The notes below the pieces were generated by a model. The model was not told the DNA's origin. It ran no database searches and worked only from the letters and a program-made list of their open reading frames with translations. 39,860 bases of DNA from JBGPHT01 sp041484525 (lineage in GTDB: Bacteria > Acidobacteriota > Terriglobia > Bryobacterales > Bryobacteraceae), in the NCBI GenBank assembly GCA_041484525.1, contig JBGPHT010000064.1, forward strand, positions 1-39,860. The letters are read 5' to 3'. The position numbers and the translations under genes are program-made. Below, in pieces: positions 16,072 through 24,297 of this stretch (its first letter is position 1; every line of letters starts with the position of its first letter).

Positions 16072-16530
16072 ATGCACGCGGTAGTGATGGATAGCCTCGA
16101 AGAGTATCTGTCCGGTGCGCTGGAACCGCTTGCTCAGCGGAAAATCGAGGCACACCTGAGCACCTGTGATATGTGCCGCCAGGAATTGCACAGCATGCAG
16201 TCAGTTTCGGCGCTGTTCGGCTCTTTGCGGTCCGAAGAAGAATTCGACCCTGCCGCCGGGTTTTACGCCCGCGTCATGCAGCAGGTAGGCGCGCAAAAAG
16301 CCGCCCCCTCGTTTGCCAACCTTTTCGCGCTCGATTTCGCTTTTGGACGGCGGCTGGCGTTCGCGTCGCTGCTGACCTTGGCGGTGTTGGGCGGCTATCT
16401 GGTCTCGCGCGAGGCCGATTACGGCGGCCCATCGCCCGAAGCCGTCATGGCGCAACAGGAATCGCCGGCGTTCGACTCCGCTCCGGCGCGGGACAATATG
16501 CTGGTTTCGCTGACGGCCTATGAGCACTGA
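16072..16530 (+). CDS. Anti-sigma factor with zf-HC2-type zinc finger
   Basis: 152 residues. The N-terminal ZAS motif IEAHLSTCDMCRQEL (H-x3-C-x2-C) binds zinc and clamps ECF sigma factors in this family. One TM helix follows (RLAFASLLTLAVLGGYLVS, about 101-120), then a short periplasmic tail. The gene lies directly downstream of its probable partner. A TATAAG box 11 nt before the ATG and a GGGAAG Shine-Dalgarno-like stretch suggest it may also have its own short-leader transcript. It overlaps the next gene by 11 nt. Confidence 0.85.
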   Translation: MHAVVMDSLEEYLSGALEPLAQRKIEAHLSTCDMCRQELHSMQSVSALFGSLRSEEEFDPAAGFYARVMQQVGAQKAAPSFANLFALDFAFGRRLAFASLLTLAVLGGYLVSREADYGGPSPEAVMAQQESPAFDSAPARDNMLVSLTAYEH

Positions 16531-16897
16531 CATTCTGAAGGCGCCCATCAGCCGCACCTCCTGGGATCCTAAAGTGGCGTGCGCGGTGGTGCTGTCGCTG
16601 GTATTCCTGTGCGGCGCCGCCGCGGGCGCCCTGGCGATGAACCTGGGAGCGCACAACCTGCTGCATCGCCAGCCCGCCTTCGACACTCCCCAGGGCAAGG
16701 CCGCCTACTTCGAGCGCATCACCAAAGAACTCGATTTGACACCCGCCCAGAACGAGCAGATGCAGTCCATCCTCAACGACTTCTGGCAGTACTACCGCAC
16801 CGTGCTGAGCGACAGCAAGGCCAAGGTGGAGCAGATCCTCACCGAGCCGCAGCGCCAGAAATTCGAAAAGCTCCTGAAAGAGCAACAGCCGAAATAG
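16520..16897 (+). CDS. Spy/CpxP-like membrane-anchored periplasmic protein
   Basis: 125 residues. An N-terminal TM anchor (VACAVVLSLVFLCGAAAGALA, about 19-39) precedes a helical periplasmic domain with LDLTPAQNEQMQSILNDFWQ and ILTEPQRQKFEKLLKE, the LTxxQ-like repeats of Spy/CpxP/CnrX proteins. Such proteins act as periplasmic chaperones or metal/stress sensors. It overlaps the anti-sigma gene by 11 nt, so it is probably the sensor or an accessory of that sigma/anti-sigma pair, as in CnrYXH-type cassettes (inference). The ATG is used with no spacer for an independent ribosome site, consistent with coupling. Confidence 0.75.
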   Translation: MSTDILKAPISRTSWDPKVACAVVLSLVFLCGAAAGALAMNLGAHNLLHRQPAFDTPQGKAAYFERITKELDLTPAQNEQMQSILNDFWQYYRTVLSDSKAKVEQILTEPQRQKFEKLLKEQQPK

Positions 16898-16987
16898 GGC
16901 GGCCCACACCGCCCCTGTACGCCTTCGCAAAGCCGTGACCGTAAGGGAGCGCCTCAGCAACCGCTCCAGCCGCCCGCCTCTTTCTCC

Positions 16988-17040
16988 TTGACATTCTACC
17001 GGAGTCCCCTTATTCTTCACCTAGAATGCCTAGTGAAGAA
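16988..17040 (+). promoter_or_regulatory. Promoter and inverted-repeat operator of PadR-ADOP unit 1
   Basis: -35 TTGACA (16988-16993), a 17-nt spacer, -10 TATTCT (17011-17016), then ATG after 9 nt (leaderless). An inverted repeat TTCTTCACCTAG / CTAGTGAAGAA (17013-17024 / 17030-17040, one bulged C, 5-nt centre) spans the -10, the likely transcription start and the start codon. It is well placed for PadR autorepression. Confidence 0.65.
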
Positions 17041-17379
17041 CACATCGAGCTCCTCCAGGGCACGCTCGATCTCCTGATTCTCCGCACCCTCGTCCTTGGC
17101 CCCGCCCACGGCCACGCCATCGCCAAAGCCATCGAGCACAATTCCGAGGACGTCCTCCAGGTCGAGCAGGGGTCCCTCTATCCCGCGCTGCACCGCCTGA
17201 TCAAGCGCGGCTGGATCTCCGCCGAGGAGGGCGCGAGCGAGAACAACCGGCGCGCCAAATTCTATCGCCTGACTCCCAAAGGCCGCAAGCAACTGGCCAT
17301 CGAGACCAACAAGTGGGACAAGCTGGCGCACGCCATCGGCCGCATCCTGCGCCCGTCCGATCAGGAGGCGAAGTCATGA
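17026..17379 (+). CDS. PadR-family transcriptional regulator 1
   Basis: 117 residues with the PadR winged-helix signature: LLQGTLDLLILRTLVLGPAH, GHAIAKAIEHNSEDVLQVEQ, GSLYPALHRLIKRGWISAEE, NRRAKFYRLTPKGRKQL. The short C-terminal helix is typical of the PadR-s2 class usually found upstream of ADOP permeases. It overlaps the permease start by 4 nt (ATGA), so the two are co-translated. Family members repress by binding an inverted repeat at their own promoter; a candidate overlaps this start codon. The inducer is unknown. Confidence 0.92.
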   Translation: MPSEEHIELLQGTLDLLILRTLVLGPAHGHAIAKAIEHNSEDVLQVEQGSLYPALHRLIKRGWISAEEGASENNRRAKFYRLTPKGRKQLAIETNKWDKLAHAIGRILRPSDQEAKS

Positions 17380-19967
17380 CCCGCCGTCAAGCGCAGAACG
17401 ATATCGAGCGCGACATCCAGGAGCACATCGAAATAGAAACGCGCGACAACATCGAGCGCGGCATGTCTCCTGAAGAAGCCCGCTTCGCCGCGCTGCGCAA
17501 GTTCGGCAACGTGGCGCGCATCCAGGAGGAGACGCGCGCCGTGTGGACCTGGACGCGCCTCGATCAGGTTCTCCAGGACGTCCGCTACGCCCTCCGCACG
17601 CTGCGCCGGAATCCGGGCTTCGCCGCCGTGGCGGTGCTGACGCTGGCGCTCGGCATCGGCATGAACACCGCTGTCTTCAGCGTGGTAAATGCCGTGCTGC
17701 TGCGCCCCGTGCCATACCCCAATCCGGAGCGCCTGGTCTGGATTGCGAATTACAACGAGCGTTTCAAGATGGAAGCCGTGGCCGGTCCCGACTTCCTCGA
17801 TTGGCGTGCCCAGGCCCAGTCCTTCGAAAGCATGACCGCCTACTCCTCCGGCGATGCCACTGTATTCGCCGGCGAGAGTTCCCAACAGGCGCGTGTCGCC
17901 GCTACCACACCCGGGTTTTGGAAGATCACAGCCGTGCGGCCCGCGCTGGGACGCCTCTTCGGTCCCGACGATCGCGATGTGATGGTCCTGACCGACTCCC
18001 TGTTCGACCGCCAGTTCCATCGCGATCCGAGCGTCGTCGGCAAGCCGGTCACACTCGCGGGCCGGGCCGTCACCGTGATCGGCGTGCTTCCCCGCAGCTT
18101 CCGCTTTGTATTTCCAGCGACGGCCCTGCCAGGCACCACTCCGAAGGAAATCGAGGCGTTCCGGCCTGGTGACTGGACCCCGGCCAACCAGGTGCGCGGC
18201 CGCAACATGGCGATCCTCTACGTCATCGGCAAACTGAAGCCCGGCATCCCGCTGGAGCATGGATTCGCCGAGATCAAGACTATCCAGGCGCGCATCGCCA
18301 GCGCGAATCCCCAGGGATTCTACGACGTCGTGCAGCTTCGCGTCATCCCGCTCGGAGAGAAGCTGGTCGGCAATGCGCGTGGAGCGTTGCTGGTCCTGCT
18401 CGCAGCCGTGGCTTTCGTGCTGCTGATCGCCTGCGCCAACATCGCCAACCTGCTGCTGGCGCGCGCCACTGTGCGGCAGAAGGAGATTGCTATCCGTGCC
18501 GCCGTCGGCGCCGGCCGCGCGCGCCTGCTGCGCCAGTTTCTCTTCGAGGGCATCGCACTGGCGTTGCTGGGCGGAGTGGCAGGCCTGGTGCTGGCGCGTT
18601 GGGCTGTCGCACTGCTGATTCGCTTGGGTCCGCTGGCCCTGCCCCGGCTCACCGAAACATCGATCGACGGCCGCGTGCTGGCGTTCACCTTTGCGCTCGC
18701 CGTCGCGGCCGCCATTCTGTTCGGATTGGGTCCGGCGCTCGCGTCCTCCCAAGCCAGACTGCACGAGGTGCTGAAGGACGCAGCGCGCACCGTCTCGTCC
18801 GGCGCCGCCGTTCTGCGCGGCCGCGGCCTGCTGGCGGCGTCCGAGATCGCGCTCGCGCTGGTGCTGCTCACCGGCGCCGGCCTCATGATGAAAAGCCTGT
18901 GGCGCTTGAATGCGCACCCGCCCGGCTTCGAGCCGGAACACGTTCTGGCGTTGAGAGTTTCCCTCTCCGGACCCGCTTACCGCCAGCCGGAGGCACAGAC
19001 TGCCTACATGGAGCAGTTGCTCGCACGGATCCAGGGAGTTCCCGGAGTGCAGGCGGTTGGGATCGCCAGTCCCCCGCTTTGGGGTACGATTGACGTCGAG
19101 AACGCGCCGCCGTTTCCGCCGGGCCAGGCTCCCATGACAAACTACAACACCCTATCCGCCGGGTACGCCCGTGCTCTTGGAATGACTCTCCTGAAAGGCC
19201 GGTGGATGACCGACACCGAAACCAGCGACGTAGTGCTCATCAACGATACGCTCGCGCGCCGCGTCTTCGGAAACGAGAATCCGATTGGCAAACGCATCCG
19301 GATCCCCCATGGAACGCCGCCGCCGATTGCCGCCATCGTGGGTGTCGTCGGCGATCTGAAATACTCCAAGCTGGATGCCGACCCCGGCCTCGAGGTCTAC
19401 ATCCCGTACCGCCAGAGTCCATCTCTGCGCACCGTGGACGTTGCCGTCCGTGCCTCGGGCGATCCAATTTCCCTCGCGCCCGCCGTCCGCAAACTGATTT
19501 CCGGAATCGATCCCACGCAGCCTGTCTTCGACATGAAGACCATGGACCAGGCGCTGTCCGAATCCATCGCGCCGCGCCGCTTCAATCTGCTGCTGCTGGG
19601 CATCTTCGCCGGGACCGCGGTGCTGCTGGCGCTGGTCGGCATCTACGGCGTCATGTCCTACGCGGTGACGCAGCGCACCCACGAGATCGGCGTCCGCATG
19701 GCGCTTGGCGCGCGTCAGAGCGAGGTCGTCGGCATGGTGGTCCGGCAGGGCATGACGGTGGCGCTCGCGGGCATCGCCGCCGGACTCGCGGCCGCGTACG
19801 GCTTGACCCGCCTCATCGCCACGTTGCTTTACGACGTAAAGCCGAATGACCCCGCGACCTTCGTGGCCGTCAGCATCATTCTGGCCGCCGCTGCCTTGCT
19901 GGCTTGCAGCCTGCCGGCCCGCCGCGCCGCGCGTGTGGACCCGATCGTGGCCCTGCGTTACGAGTAG
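17376..19967 (+). CDS. ADOP-type ABC transporter permease 1 (MacB-like periplasmic core, two FtsX domains)
   Basis: 863 residues from ATG 17376, with Shine-Dalgarno AGGAGG (17363-17368). The N-terminal cytosolic ADOP region (DIERDIQEHIEIETRDNIER ... ALRKFGNVARIQEE) is about 70 residues. It is followed by TM1 (VAVLTLALGIGMNTAVFSVV), a large MacB_PCD periplasmic domain, a first FtsX block with three TMs (LLIACANIANLLLARATVR, EIAIRAAVGAGRARLLRQ), a second periplasmic domain and a second FtsX block (LVGIYGVMSYAVTQRTHEIG, VRMALGARQSEVV). The C-terminus is ARRAARVDPIVALRYE. ADOPs are duplicated FtsX/MacB-like permeases usually lacking an adjacent ATPase; the substrate is unknown. Its 3' end is repeated twice more downstream. 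Confidence 0.92.
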   Translation: MTRRQAQNDIERDIQEHIEIETRDNIERGMSPEEARFAALRKFGNVARIQEETRAVWTWTRLDQVLQDVRYALRTLRRNPGFAAVAVLTLALGIGMNTAVFSVVNAVLLRPVPYPNPERLVWIANYNERFKMEAVAGPDFLDWRAQAQSFESMTAYSSGDATVFAGESSQQARVAATTPGFWKITAVRPALGRLFGPDDRDVMVLTDSLFDRQFHRDPSVVGKPVTLAGRAVTVIGVLPRSFRFVFPATALPGTTPKEIEAFRPGDWTPANQVRGRNMAILYVIGKLKPGIPLEHGFAEIKTIQARIASANPQGFYDVVQLRVIPLGEKLVGNARGALLVLLAAVAFVLLIACANIANLLLARATVRQKEIAIRAAVGAGRARLLRQFLFEGIALALLGGVAGLVLARWAVALLIRLGPLALPRLTETSIDGRVLAFTFALAVAAAILFGLGPALASSQARLHEVLKDAARTVSSGAAVLRGRGLLAASEIALALVLLTGAGLMMKSLWRLNAHPPGFEPEHVLALRVSLSGPAYRQPEAQTAYMEQLLARIQGVPGVQAVGIASPPLWGTIDVENAPPFPPGQAPMTNYNTLSAGYARALGMTLLKGRWMTDTETSDVVLINDTLARRVFGNENPIGKRIRIPHGTPPPIAAIVGVVGDLKYSKLDADPGLEVYIPYRQSPSLRTVDVAVRASGDPISLAPAVRKLISGIDPTQPVFDMKTMDQALSESIAPRRFNLLLLGIFAGTAVLLALVGIYGVMSYAVTQRTHEIGVRMALGARQSEVVGMVVRQGMTVALAGIAAGLAAAYGLTRLIATLLYDVKPNDPATFVAVSIILAAAALLACSLPARRAARVDPIVALRYE

Positions 19968-20173
19968 TTTTCACAACTGTGGCCGCCGCTGCGTTGCTGG
20001 CTTGCCTGCCGGCTCGCCGCGCCGCCCGCGTGGATCCGATCGTGGCCCTGCGTTACGAGTAGCTTTCACAACTGCGGCCGCCGCTGCGTTGCTGGCTTGC
20101 AGTCTGCCGGCCCGCCGTGCCGCCCGCGTGGACCCGATCGTTGCCTTGCGCTACGAATAGTTTTTACAACTGC
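19883..20173. repeat. Three tandem copies of the ADOP 3' end plus convergent-gene tail
   Basis: Copies at 19883-19980 (98 nt, the true gene end), 19981-20075 (95 nt) and 20076-20173 (98 nt). Each carries the last 25 or so ADOP codons (ALLACSLPARRAARVDPIVALRYE, stop) and a tail TTTTCACAACTG that matches the final codons and stop of the convergent esterase gene. Copies 2 and 3 lie in the other two plus frames, so they cannot extend the ADOP. All coding differences among copies are synonymous apart from an in-frame loss of one Ser codon in copy 2. GGCCGC at each junction offers microhomology. Confidence 0.9.
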
Positions 20174-21912
20174 GGCCGCGGCAGCTTGACCGTCTGTCCC
20201 GGCATGACGCCTTTCCGCCGAATGTGCCGCTTCCATACCCGGCTGCCCGCCGTCACGTAGAGGGTCTGCATGTCGCGGCCGCCGAACGCCAGATTTCGCG
20301 CGCGCTCCGCGCCAGGGTGTCGAATGATGCCGACGACGCGGCCGGGCTGGTCACAGATCTGGATGCCGAGACTCGTGGCGACGTACAGGTAGCCCTGGTC
20401 GTCGAAGGCGATGCCGTCGGCGCCCGGGCGGAGCGGGCCCCCCGCGACCGCGTCCGGGAGTTCGAGGTGGTAGAAAGGCTCGGCGTTCGAGAGGCCGCCA
20501 TCGGCTTCCACGCGGAAGGACCAGGTGGAACGGCCCACGTGGCCGGACACCACCAGCAGCGATTCATCCGGATTGGCGCCTACGCCAACGGGATTCTGGA
20601 AGACGCCTTCCGCCACGCTGCGGCGCGCGCCCTTGGGATCGATCATCCACACGCTATGCTTGGCTGCGTCTGTCACGTAGATGAGGCCTTTGCTGTCGAT
20701 CGTGATGTTGACCGGCTCGATACCGTCCGCGAGCACCGCAACCTTGCCATCCGGCGCGTACGCGGTCACCCGGTTGCGCGCCCGTTCGGCGGCGTAGAGG
20801 CGGCCATCGGCGCCGAACACGAGGCTTCGGGCGCCGCCGGTGTTGTCCTTGAAAACCACGGGCTTGCCATCGGCGCCCACCTTGTAGATCCTGGACGCGC
20901 CGGCATCGCAGAAATAGAGGTTGCCGTCGCGATCCACCGCTGGGCCCTCTGCCTGCTGATAGCCTTCGCCGACCAGTTCCCAGTCCGATTCGGGATCCAG
21001 AATCTGGGTGATGAAATGGCGTTCGACGGGACCGCCCTTGCCGGCGGCGATGGGCTGCGGATAGTCGCGCCAGATCCAACGCAGGGCGTCGGGGAGAATG
21101 GCGGCGCCGTGGCGCGAGTTGTGACCTTCGGTCCCGACCACATAGTTGTAATCGTAGCCGGCGTACTCGAGCGACATCGCCATTGCATAGTTGGCGTTGT
21201 ACCAGGAGCCGGAATAGAGGTTGAGGTCGTTGATGCCGTCCTGCAAAAAGACGCGGAGCGGCTTGGGCTCCATCTTGCGGATGAGGTTGGTATAAAGATC
21301 GCCGCCGCGCAGATTGGTGAAGCTGCCGATGAAGCTGAGGACGCGGCGGAATGAACCGGGACGCTCCCAGGCAGCGGTGAACGCGGCGATGCCGCCGGAG
21401 CTCGAGCCGGAGATGGCGCGGTCGTTGGGGTTGGCCGAGAACTTATACTGTCTGCCGACTTCGGGCAGGATCTCTTCGAGCAGAAGACGCGCGTGGCCGT
21501 CGCCGAGTCCATCGTATTCGTAGCTGCGGTTGAAGCGGCTCTGCTTGTCGGGCGACGCGGCGGGCAGCACGCCCGGGTCGATAAAGACGCCGATGGTGAC
21601 GGGCATTGCGCCCTGCTGGATCAAGTTATCGAAGACGACGGGGACGCGCCACGCCCCGGTGGGATTCACGAAGCCCGCGCCATCCAGGAAGACCATCAGG
21701 CAGGCAGGCTTGGACGCATCGTACTGGGCGGGAACGTAGACCCAGTAATCGCGCGTGGTGCCGGGGTAGACCTGGGAACTGGCCCAGGTGAATTTCGTCA
21801 CCGCACCTTTCGGCACGCCGGGCCGCGGTTGGGAGTCAGGACCGAGCGCGTAATCCTGGGCGAAAGCGGTGGAGCCGGCGAGAACGAGCGCGGCGAAAGT
21901 GAGAGACCTCAT
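20164..21912 (-). CDS. Esterase (Fes/feruloyl-esterase-like) fused to SMP-30-type beta-propeller
   Basis: 582 residues from ATG 21912, giving a signal peptide (MRSLTFAALVLAGSTAFA). Residues about 40-290 are an alpha/beta hydrolase of the enterochelin-esterase/D group (RDYWVYVPAQYDASKPACLM, nucleophile Ser in AISGSSSGGIAAF, His in GTEGHNSRHG). Residues 300-570 form an SMP-30/gluconolactonase-like propeller (EGPAVDRDGNLYFCDAGASR, GLIYVTDAAKHSVWMIDPKG, GIAFDDQGYLYVATSLGIQI). Both parts are exported. The combination suggests hydrolysis of a sugar or lignin-linked ester followed by lactone or sugar handling (inference). The last codons and stop lie inside the tandem-repeat tail. It starts 28 nt after the NamZ-fusion gene, the fourth gene of a PadR-ADOP unit. 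Confidence 0.82.
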   Translation of the reverse strand: MRSLTFAALVLAGSTAFAQDYALGPDSQPRPGVPKGAVTKFTWASSQVYPGTTRDYWVYVPAQYDASKPACLMVFLDGAGFVNPTGAWRVPVVFDNLIQQGAMPVTIGVFIDPGVLPAASPDKQSRFNRSYEYDGLGDGHARLLLEEILPEVGRQYKFSANPNDRAISGSSSGGIAAFTAAWERPGSFRRVLSFIGSFTNLRGGDLYTNLIRKMEPKPLRVFLQDGINDLNLYSGSWYNANYAMAMSLEYAGYDYNYVVGTEGHNSRHGAAILPDALRWIWRDYPQPIAAGKGGPVERHFITQILDPESDWELVGEGYQQAEGPAVDRDGNLYFCDAGASRIYKVGADGKPVVFKDNTGGARSLVFGADGRLYAAERARNRVTAYAPDGKVAVLADGIEPVNITIDSKGLIYVTDAAKHSVWMIDPKGARRSVAEGVFQNPVGVGANPDESLLVVSGHVGRSTWSFRVEADGGLSNAEPFYHLELPDAVAGGPLRPGADGIAFDDQGYLYVATSLGIQICDQPGRVVGIIRHPGAERARNLAFGGRDMQTLYVTAGSRVWKRHIRRKGVMPGQTVKLPRPQL

Positions 21913-21940
21913 AGCGAGAACATCGTACACCGACATCAGG

Positions 21941-24277
21941 TCACTTATACAACAAGTACTTTTCACGAATCCTGGCAAACTCCGCGACCCCGTCCTGAAA
22001 ACTCTGTTGAATATTCCGCGGATCTTCCCCACCCTGCAACTGCCTCACAACATCGTCGCTGCCGATCAGGCGCTTATTGGCACCGAAGTCGATCTTCCCG
22101 GGGTACAGCTTCTGCAGCGCCGCGCCCAGTTCCAGCCCGAGACGTGTAGCGTCAAACATGTCGCGATTCGTGATCTCGAAACGCACGCCTTCGATACGCA
22201 CACCTTTGAAGTTCGATTCCGCCGGCGTGAAGCTCGTAGGGTACGCGCGCACACCGGGAATCTGCCGGCCGTTCAGGTATCGGGCCAACTCGCGGCCGCC
22301 GATGAAATCACCACCCACCTGCTCAAAGGGCGCATCCGTGCCGCGGCCGACGGAAAGATTTTTCGAATATTCCAGCATGGCCACGCCGGGATAGAGCGTC
22401 GCCGCCTTCAGGCTGCGCATATTGGGCGAAGGATTCACCCACGGCTGATTCGTGGAATCGAACCAGTCGCCGCGATTCCAATCCTGCATGGGAATCACGT
22501 GGAGGGTGGCGCCGATTTTGTTCTCGGCGTTGTACATTCGTGCCAGCTCGCCGATCGTCATACCGTGACGAACGGGCAGTCCCGGCCAGTAGCCCACGAA
22601 CGACTGGTTGGATGCGTCGAGCAGCGGACCCTCCACGTGCGTCCCGGTAATGGGGTTGGGGCGATCGAGCACGTAGAACGGAATGCCGGCCTTCGCCGCC
22701 GCCTCCATCGCGTAGGCCATGGTGGCGGGATAAGTGTAGAATCGCGCGCCCACGTCCTGAATGTCGAAGACCAGCGCGTCGAGTCCGTTCAGCATTTCCG
22801 GTTTGGGACGCTGGTCGGCGGCAGTGGCGCCGTAGAGGCTGTAAACTTTGATGCCGGTCGCGAGATCGACGCTATCCGAAATTCCCGAGCGGTCTTCCTT
22901 GCCCAAGAATCCGTGCTCGGGGGAAAACAGAGCTGCTGGTTTGACGCCCGCCTCGATCATGAGATCGATATTGCGAAGGCCCTGCCGGTCGATGCCGGTG
23001 TGGTTGGTGATCAGGCCGATGCGCTTGCCCTGCAGAGGTTGAAACTTCTCTTCGACCAGGACATCGAGGCCGCTCCTGGTGACGCCATTGCGACCGACGT
23101 CGCGGTGAATGCCGGCCAAAGTGAGCGTCTCGTTATAGCCCGTGAGCGTGACGTTCTGCACACCGATGCCGAGCGCCGCCGCCGCGATGGTCGCCACTTT
23201 ACTGCGCAAAGGCGTGAGCGCCGGACGCAGCGTTGGATGCACGCTGTTGGCCAGCAGGATGACGAACGTCTGCGTCGAAGGGTCCATCCAGATGGACGTG
23301 CCGGTGAATCCGGTGTGGCCGAAAGAGCCGATGGGGAACAGCTCGCCACGATTGCCGGAGTGCGGCGAATCGATGTCCCAGCCGAGGCCGCGCAGAATCG
23401 GCTGATCGGGCGGGCTCTGCGGCTCGGTGAACTTGCGGACGGTGAGCGGGCTGAAAATTCGGACGCCGTCGAGTTCGCCGCCGTTCAGCATCATGCGGGC
23501 GAAGCGCGAAAGATCGTCGGCGGTGGAGAACATGCCGGCGTGTCCCGCGATGCCGCCCATGAATCGTGCCGTGGGATCATGGACCACTCCGCGCAGCGGC
23601 GGACCATTCGGCGTCCCACGCTCGGTGGGTGCGATGCGCGGCACCAGCGACGCCGGCGGCTGGAACATCGTCTCCTTCATTCCCAGCGGCACGAAAATAT
23701 TCTGGCGCGCGTACTCGGACACCATCTGTCCAGTCAGGCGATGCACGATTTCGCCCAGCAGCACGAAGTTGATATCGCTGTAAACGTAGCGCGTGCCCGG
23801 AGGCCCCATCGGCTTCTCAGTGACCGCCAGGCGGATGCCGGTGTTGTAGCCGCTCCACTCCGGCTTGAGCGTGACGTCGGGCTGCAGTCCCGAGAAATGC
23901 GTCATCAGGTTGCGGATCGTGATGTCGCTCTTGCCGCCCTGGAATTCCGGAATGTAGTCCGTAACCTTGTCGTTGAGACGGAACTTGCCCTGCTCGTAGA
24001 GCTTCATGAGCGAGGCCGTGGTGGCGACGACCTTGGTGAGCGACGCGCAGTCGAAGATGGTGTCGAGCGTCATCGCCTCCGGCTGCGGAACCAGAGCGCG
24101 GTTGCCGTACGCCTTGCGGTAGACGATCTGTCCCTCATGACCGACGATGAGGACGGCGCCCGGCAGAAGGCCCTGCTCGATACCTTGCTGGATGGCCAGG
24201 TCGAGTGCGGGACCGCCCGAAAAGGACTGAGCGGACAGGGTGGTGGCGGCCAGAACGGCGCACCAAAAGGACTTCAT
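21941..24277 (-). CDS. Fusion of serine beta-lactamase-fold hydrolase and DUF1343/NamZ exo-N-acetylmuramidase
   Basis: 778 residues from ATG 24277 with a signal peptide (MKSFWCAVLAATTLSA). Residues 20-385 are a class-C beta-lactamase/esterase fold: S79-L-T-K82 (SxxK), Y166 in YVYSDIN (YxN position) and GHTGFTGT (HxG motif). Residues about 400-778 are DUF1343: GKRIGLITNHTGIDRQG, FSPEHGFLGKED, LVFDIQDVGARFYTYPATM, FYVLDRPNPITG, VEGPLLDASNQSFVGYW. That family includes NamZ, which releases N-acetylmuramic acid from the non-reducing end of glycan fragments. Together the protein could trim peptides and MurNAc from peptidoglycan fragments in the periplasm. It is 20 nt downstream of ADOP 2, arguing for one operon. 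A hairpin/operator-like palindrome lies in that gap. Confidence 0.88.
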   Translation of the reverse strand: MKSFWCAVLAATTLSAQSFSGGPALDLAIQQGIEQGLLPGAVLIVGHEGQIVYRKAYGNRALVPQPEAMTLDTIFDCASLTKVVATTASLMKLYEQGKFRLNDKVTDYIPEFQGGKSDITIRNLMTHFSGLQPDVTLKPEWSGYNTGIRLAVTEKPMGPPGTRYVYSDINFVLLGEIVHRLTGQMVSEYARQNIFVPLGMKETMFQPPASLVPRIAPTERGTPNGPPLRGVVHDPTARFMGGIAGHAGMFSTADDLSRFARMMLNGGELDGVRIFSPLTVRKFTEPQSPPDQPILRGLGWDIDSPHSGNRGELFPIGSFGHTGFTGTSIWMDPSTQTFVILLANSVHPTLRPALTPLRSKVATIAAAALGIGVQNVTLTGYNETLTLAGIHRDVGRNGVTRSGLDVLVEEKFQPLQGKRIGLITNHTGIDRQGLRNIDLMIEAGVKPAALFSPEHGFLGKEDRSGISDSVDLATGIKVYSLYGATAADQRPKPEMLNGLDALVFDIQDVGARFYTYPATMAYAMEAAAKAGIPFYVLDRPNPITGTHVEGPLLDASNQSFVGYWPGLPVRHGMTIGELARMYNAENKIGATLHVIPMQDWNRGDWFDSTNQPWVNPSPNMRSLKAATLYPGVAMLEYSKNLSVGRGTDAPFEQVGGDFIGGRELARYLNGRQIPGVRAYPTSFTPAESNFKGVRIEGVRFEITNRDMFDATRLGLELGAALQKLYPGKIDFGANKRLIGSDDVVRQLQGGEDPRNIQQSFQDGVAEFARIREKYLLYK

Positions 24278-24281
24278 ATAT

Positions 24282-24296
24282 AGGCTATGATAGCCT
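24282..24296. promoter_or_regulatory. Palindrome with embedded -10 between ADOP 2 and the NamZ fusion gene
   Basis: AGGCTAT-G-ATAGCCT, perfect 7-bp arms. On the minus strand it contains TATCAT (24287-24292), a 5/6 match to a -10 box, ending 9 nt before ATG 24277. It starts 1 nt beyond the ADOP stop. It could be an internal promoter/operator or a weak processing hairpin. Confidence 0.4.
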
Positions 24297-24297
24297 G

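Noticed and set aside
19968..20160. ADOP stop-codon readthrough into the repeat copies
   Set aside because: Copies 2 and 3 are in the other two plus frames, so readthrough of copy 1 would not translate them as ADOP sequence.
20240..21354. Long plus-strand open frame antisense to the esterase gene
   Set aside because: High-GC shadow frame with no recognisable domain, while the minus frame has a clear signal peptide and two domains.
21869..24283. 804-codon plus-strand open frame antisense to the NamZ fusion
   Set aside because: His/Arg-rich shadow frame of a GC-rich gene; the minus strand carries unambiguous catalytic motifs.
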